Assembly (NCBI RefSeq): GCF_010093535.1 | Contig: NW_022985206.1 | Location: 62,001-126,000, forward strand | DNA from: Lindgomyces ingoldianus | Taxonomy: Eukaryota; Ascomycota; Dothideomycetes; Pleosporales; Lindgomycetaceae | Direction: 5' to 3' | DNA: 64,000 bases | Part shown: positions 60,118 through 64,000 of the stretch, one piece after another | How the letters are laid out: every line of letters begins with the position of its first letter | Position numbering within the stretch: the stretch's first letter is position 1 | Notes under the pieces: model-generated | What the model saw: only the letters and a program-made list of their open reading frames with translations | What the model was told of the DNA's origin: nothing | Database searches by the model: none | Translations under genes and position numbers: made by a program

Positions 60118-60744
60118 TGGAATCAGCAGACCCTGTGAAGTACTGGATTAAAGAAGCCGATACGACGGTATGGATGCTGTGTATCGAGGATCATGATGAG
60201 GAGAGGGGCAGTCTGGAAGAGTTGGGGAGTTGGGCTGAGCGGCTGCGGCTGCAGTTGCGGCCGAGGGTCAGCCAATCATGCTTTCCCATGTCCACAGAAA
60301 TGTAACGAATCCTGTGACAAGATTCTGCATAGATTGACAAACGTCCTCTGGTCGGAGTCACAAAAAAGGAACATTTCCATCTTTTTGTTCTTCACAACAT
60401 TCTATCAATCCCCAATCAGCCTTCCGGCGTACTTAGATACCGCTCGAAGACGATAAGATGTTAGCTATGTTTCGTGCTGCAGGTCTTGCTCTTTGATTCA
60501 GAGATCGGCGCTGTTTGGTAATGTCGGAGAAGTATGCTAGACTTTGATGGAATCTGCGTGGTCGCCTGTGCACTGATGATAAGGGATATGTGTGTATGCG
60601 TACTTTAGACATTTGAGGAAGGCCTTCTGCGCAATTACCAGGCAAAGGATTGATTCCAGCAGAATAGTTATCCTATACACACGGCATTTCTGTCGCGCGA
60701 GTTTCTTGCAGAACACTACATCTGATTCATTGATTTCCCTCTAT
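60118..60744. other. Intergenic, no gene recognised
   Basis: It contains the promoter side of the HET relic and lies just left of the Tc1/mariner fragment. No other structure seen. Confidence 0.45.
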
Positions 60745-60990
60745 ACTTAATAGATCTCAACCCAATCGAGCACCTCCAGTGGGTATTGAAGAGGGTATAC
60801 CAGCTCTACCCTGAACTAGCGACGATTGGGAGCTCTGCAGAGGAATGAGAGAGGTTCTGCAAGGTGGTAAAGGAGCTATGGCTAAAGATCCCTGCTTTAT
60901 TAATCAAGAAGCGTATTTTGTCTATGCAGCACCGCCCAGAAATTCTATGGCATGTAAGAAGCTAGTGGACAAAATATTAAACTATACACA
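60745..60990 (+). mobile_element. Tc1/mariner-type transposase C-terminal fragment
   Basis: The plus strand reads DLNPIEHLQWVLKRVYQLYP, then LATIGSSAEE, a stop, then ERFCKVVKELWLKIPALLIK and ILSMQHRPEIL. DLNPIEHLWWxLKR with the final Glu of the DDE triad is the hallmark of fungal Tc1-like transposases. Only the last about 80 residues remain, with stops. The upstream catalytic part is absent. A conserved-looking 3' non-coding segment continues to about 61090. It is old and isolated. Confidence 0.75.
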
Positions 60991-61332
60991 AATTATGCAC
61001 AATTCATAGAGCCCTCAGTCGTGAATTTGTGACTTCTGGTTGTATAGCATGGGGGTTGGAGGCTAATGTGAAAATGTTAGAATCTTGTATTCAGCTATGG
61101 GCGAACCGAAATTTTAGTATAGTGCTGTTATAAAAGGCCTACTTCTACTAACAATGTAAAGAAAGCGGTTGGAATTTGTGCTCAACGTATCTAGCAGTAG
61201 CTAACGTAACTCAATGAACCTAACGTATAAGAGTGCATGTTGCGAGGGAGAAATGCTACGGTAGCATGTCTGAGAGTGATCCAAAAAACATGAAATTCCC
61301 AAAGATTTCCATCAAGAATCACATTCCTCTAA
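60991..61332. other. Intergenic, tail of the Tc1/mariner fragment
   Basis: This likely includes the former 3' end of the transposon and the 3' region of the minus-strand DUF6590 gene. No terminal inverted repeat could be confirmed. Confidence 0.4.
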
Positions 61333-62812
61333 TCATGCATTCGCAGTAACATCCGTGTCCTGGGTGGTCGGTTGCGGGTTTTCCAGGCTCCAGTATCCAA
61401 TCAAGGTGGGGACATAAGAACTGTACACACTACCTAGGTCTCTCACCTTGACATTGTATTGAATGGGGTGATGAATTCCAAAGTATATCCGGGAAGCTCT
61501 GTCCAAAGGAGGTTCGCCTTCGACACCAATGATGGGGATTGGTGCCTTTTCCAACCCGGTCTCTCCAGGTAGCGGCGCTGGAGTACTGCCCCACGTGTAA
61601 GCAATGGCATGCTCTTTAGGACGAACGCCGGACTTCATTGTGCCTTGACCACTATAGGTGAATATAGGACTAAGTCTGTCAGCGATCTAGCCAGGCAATC
61701 AGTGGATAATGACGGGATTGTACTGACCAAGCGAAGCAAAATTCGGTCTTGGCCCGAACAACCACGAAACGCCGTATTTGTGTATGCACGGCCTCGTCGT
61801 ATTTTACATAGGAAATGGCGGTATTGTAGTCTGTGACTGCAGTGGATCCCGCCGCCTCGGTGAATAGAACTGCGAAGACCTGAGTGAACTTAGCAAAGCA
61901 TTGCTATGCTTCAGGGCCGCCTTAACTTACTCTACCTTCTACGAAAAATCTTCTTGGTTTAATATTATATCCTGGTAATGGTTAGATCTTTTGGTTGTGG
62001 ATTGAGAGAGTATGGCGAAATTTAGACGTAAATCATACTTTGATCAAGCTTCTCAGATTTTCTATTCGATAAATTGGGATAAGAGGCTTCGACGGGTAAG
62101 CCTTCGCCTTTTGCAAGGACTATTTTACATTAGATATGTCATAACGCTGTGGCTTGGACATACCGGACTGTTGGTTCGTGGATGTTGCAAAATCCCTTCC
62201 AATGGACTGCGCATGAGCGACTGGTTGCGAAGAGAAGGCGAGCTGGTAAGTTGCGCTGGGCATGTGGTATAAATCTGTCTCATTAGGTGACTGAGTAGGC
62301 GTAGGGTTCTGGCTAGGCGTATATGATGTGTGACCTGTGACAATATCTTGATACGGGAAAGCGCCAGAGGACTGTGGTGGATGGGACCTTAGATTTAGTA
62401 TTTGTAGAGGCGCATCTGATGCAGAATTAGCGCCTAAGGTGCCTAGGTGTCTCGACGAGGCGACCTCCTGATAAGGAGTTCCTGACGAGTTGGCATTGAA
62501 AGCAAAGGGCAAATCTATGTTGCTCTGTGGAGTAGGCTGACCTGATGCTGTGGTGGGGGATTGCGAGGTTGGTGAAGACTGGACATGGGAGTCGCGTCTT
62601 GTACTATGAAACGTCTGTTAGCTCAATAATAGGAATTCCTAATATAAGCGCACTCTTCTGAAGCCCAACAGTAGAAAATCCATTGCCCTGTTGCCTGTCA
62701 AATCTTCTGATTACGTGGCCTTAGACGAGAGCGACTTACCGCCATCCCAAACCTGGTAGAACTCTCTCTGGTATTGGTCCCAATTTCGTCGCATGTGAGT
62801 TTGACCAGACAT
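61333..62812 (-). CDS. DUF6590-domain protein, multi-exon, exon joins partly unresolved
   Basis: The start at 62812 gives MSGQTHMRRNWDQYQREFYQ followed by a GTAAGT donor. A low-complexity Ser/Thr/Gln/Pro region follows (62600-62130; SSPTSQSPTTASGQPTPQSN). The C-terminal DUF6590 domain then reads LDQ, intron, RYNIKPRRFFVEGR, intron, VFAVLFTEAAGSTAVTDYNT. It continues with IRRFVVVRAKTEFCFA and PIFTYSGQGTMKSGVRPKEH to the end, including SRIYFGIHHPIQYNVKVRDLG. The FFVEGRVFAVLFTEAAG and GIHHPIQYNVKVRDLG stretches are diagnostic of this fungal domain. Its function is unknown. At two or three junctions (about 62740/62600, 62130/62060, 61735/61690) I could not find a standard intron that keeps the frame, so the gene may be decaying. 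Confidence 0.65.
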
Positions 62813-63375
62813 GATCACAGAACTGCCACATGTCCTAGGGTCCCTTCGTGTCCCTCTCCTGGCCACATCAGTCCGCCCATATTTATGAATCAGTCGACGG
62901 GATGCGGCTCTGCTGCATTGATGGAGAGCGCAGTAAACGCGGAGTCGTCGAAAGTAATATCAGTGGCGTTGATACTCACCGTCTCCAAAAAAGCCGACCA
63001 GCTGAGCGTTGCAGAGCATGGTGGAGAGACCGGGGTTGGATAGGCTGAACAGGAACATGTGGTGTGGCCAAGGCCCACCGACGGCAAGGGCCGGCCGTGC
63101 GCCCTGTTGCACAATTCCAGTGCCGCTTTAGCATGAAGACCCCACCTCCGTGCGTATTCCCGGCAGTCCTTGCACTGCAAACTGCTCCAACGCACTGGCG
63201 TGAGGCAGCTTTGATGCATGTCGTGGCTTAACGAACTGAAAACGATATTACTTACTCTGCCCCATGCCTCCCCGAGTTCACCCTTCTCTCGATCCCAATA
63301 CCATTCGTACATGGGTGTTGTCGATACCACACCAGCAACCACAAAGCTTCACTTGGATCTCTTCCAGTTCTGAGA
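62813..63375. other. Spacer with an uncertain minus-strand frame
   Basis: A 150-codon minus frame (62890-63342; MYEWYWDREKGELGEAWGR at its start) shows no domain. It includes a GTGAGT-free interior, and its end overlaps the DUF6590 promoter. It could be a fragment of a gene, but I do not support it as one. Confidence 0.35.
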
Positions 63376-64000
63376 GTTCAAATACTCAAATCGCTATGTA
63401 CCCAGCCCTACCATCCCTTTGACACCTTTGAGGCTGACATAACTACAGTATTACCACCAATACACAATGTTAAACTAGATTCTTATCCTGGCCGCCTCGT
63501 GACAGACCACGTGGAGCTACTGTCTTTCTTCTCACCCTGTCCCGTGTCGAACTTTGGGACCACAACACCGCCTCAGGAATGCAACGAAAAGCCACATACC
63601 CAGATCATTTCTTCCCATCATGCCGGCGCTAGGATGGAGAAACCAACTGAGTCAGTTTTGGATCCCATGGAAGTGGGCGATGAGTTGTCAAGGTTCCCAA
63701 CTGCTGGCCAGCGTCAACTTCAATCCGGCGATGGTGTCAGCCAAGAGTCTCTGCACTACCTTCATTCCCCCAGCCATAACAAAGAACGAATAGACATGAT
63801 TGAGTCACAACAAGATGAACTTCGCGACACGCGCGACGAATTACTTGGGTCAAGATTCAAACTTCAGTTTAAGCGTAAGGAGCTCCGCAAAGTCCGTCAA
63901 GAAGCAAGTGTAAAAGAAGGGTCCTTGTTCAGTCAGCTTCGACAATTTCGACAGCTGCTTGTTGATAAAGGCATTGATATCCCGGAACAAATAGAGAATG
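63376..64000 (+). CDS. Partial coiled-coil protein running off the right edge
   Basis: One plus frame stays open from at least 63376 to the end of the window. It passes through FDTFEADITTVLPPIHNVKL and MEKPTESVLDPMEVG (ATG at 63634) to a heptad-rich segment, IESQQDELRDTRDELLGSRF, then KRKELRKVRQEASVKE and LRQFRQLLVDKGIDIPEQIE. The last 70 residues are strongly charged and probably form a coiled coil. The true start may be 63634, or may lie upstream behind an intron. Such N-terminal coiled coils occur in several families of fungal proteins of unknown function. The function cannot be assigned from this part. Confidence 0.45.

Noticed and set aside
28031..64000. Search for tRNA, rRNA and snRNA genes by eye
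   Set aside because: No stretch showed a convincing cloverleaf with internal A and B boxes or rRNA-like sequence; a covariance search would be needed to exclude them.

Overview
The window looks like the genome of a filamentous ascomycete (Pezizomycotina). The genes carry many short spliceosomal introns (about 40-90 bp, GT..AG). A 28 kb AT-rich block of dead transposons shows the C-to-T/G-to-A, TA-rich decay expected from repeat-induced point mutation (RIP). The gene content is also typical: HET, DUF6590, Dal5-type and sugar MFS transporters. A Leotiomycete is possible, but I cannot fix the class from sequence alone.

Bases 1-28,030 hold no functional gene. From the left there is a chromodomain Ty3/gypsy pol relic (386-4074) between two inverted 318-bp LTR copies, with a 580-bp TRIM-like element (3105-3684) inside it. 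Next come minus-strand gypsy gag-protease relics (4393-7354), a putative LTR, and a gypsy integrase relic (7947-9266) cut by a solo LTR (8210-8489). Bases 9267-28,030 form a set of nested insertions that can be resolved by exact target-site duplications. An outer TA-flanked inverted-repeat element (F1) holds two solo LTRs, a second copy F2, a copia element D and an inverted copy F3. F3 holds a second copia element (D2), and D2 holds a gypsy element (E). Net lengths after removing the inserts agree: F2 1866, F3 1861, F1 about 1767; D 4043, D2 4092.

At 28,030 composition changes abruptly to gene-rich DNA. The genes that look intact are: an unknown 421-aa protein; a WW-domain protein with a nuclease-like C-terminus (minus); a small one-helix protein; the tRNA-guanine transglycosylase catalytic subunit (minus, 8 exons with a 10-nt microexon over the active-site DSGG); an F-box-like protein; a secreted GH16-type glycosidase (minus); a Dal5-family transporter (minus); an alpha-glucoside/hexose-type sugar transporter (minus); a secreted M28 aminopeptidase; a ThDP-dependent decarboxylase/synthase-like enzyme; and an HSL-type alpha/beta hydrolase. 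A DUF6590 protein (minus) may be intact or decaying, and a coiled-coil gene runs off the right edge.

Between these lie broken genes: an unidentified relic (37.1-37.5 kb), an amidase (37.9-39.2 kb), a PuuE-like polysaccharide deacetylase (40.1-40.5 kb), a CmcJ-like oxidase relic (48.0-48.6 kb), a HET-domain gene with one frameshift and one stop (58.0-60.1 kb) and a Tc1/mariner transposase tail (60.8-61.0 kb). Amidase, PuuE-like deacetylase and a Dal5-type permease lying together suggest a decaying amide/ureide nitrogen-use cluster; this is inference. Exon boundaries were set by eye from splice consensus and reading-frame closure.
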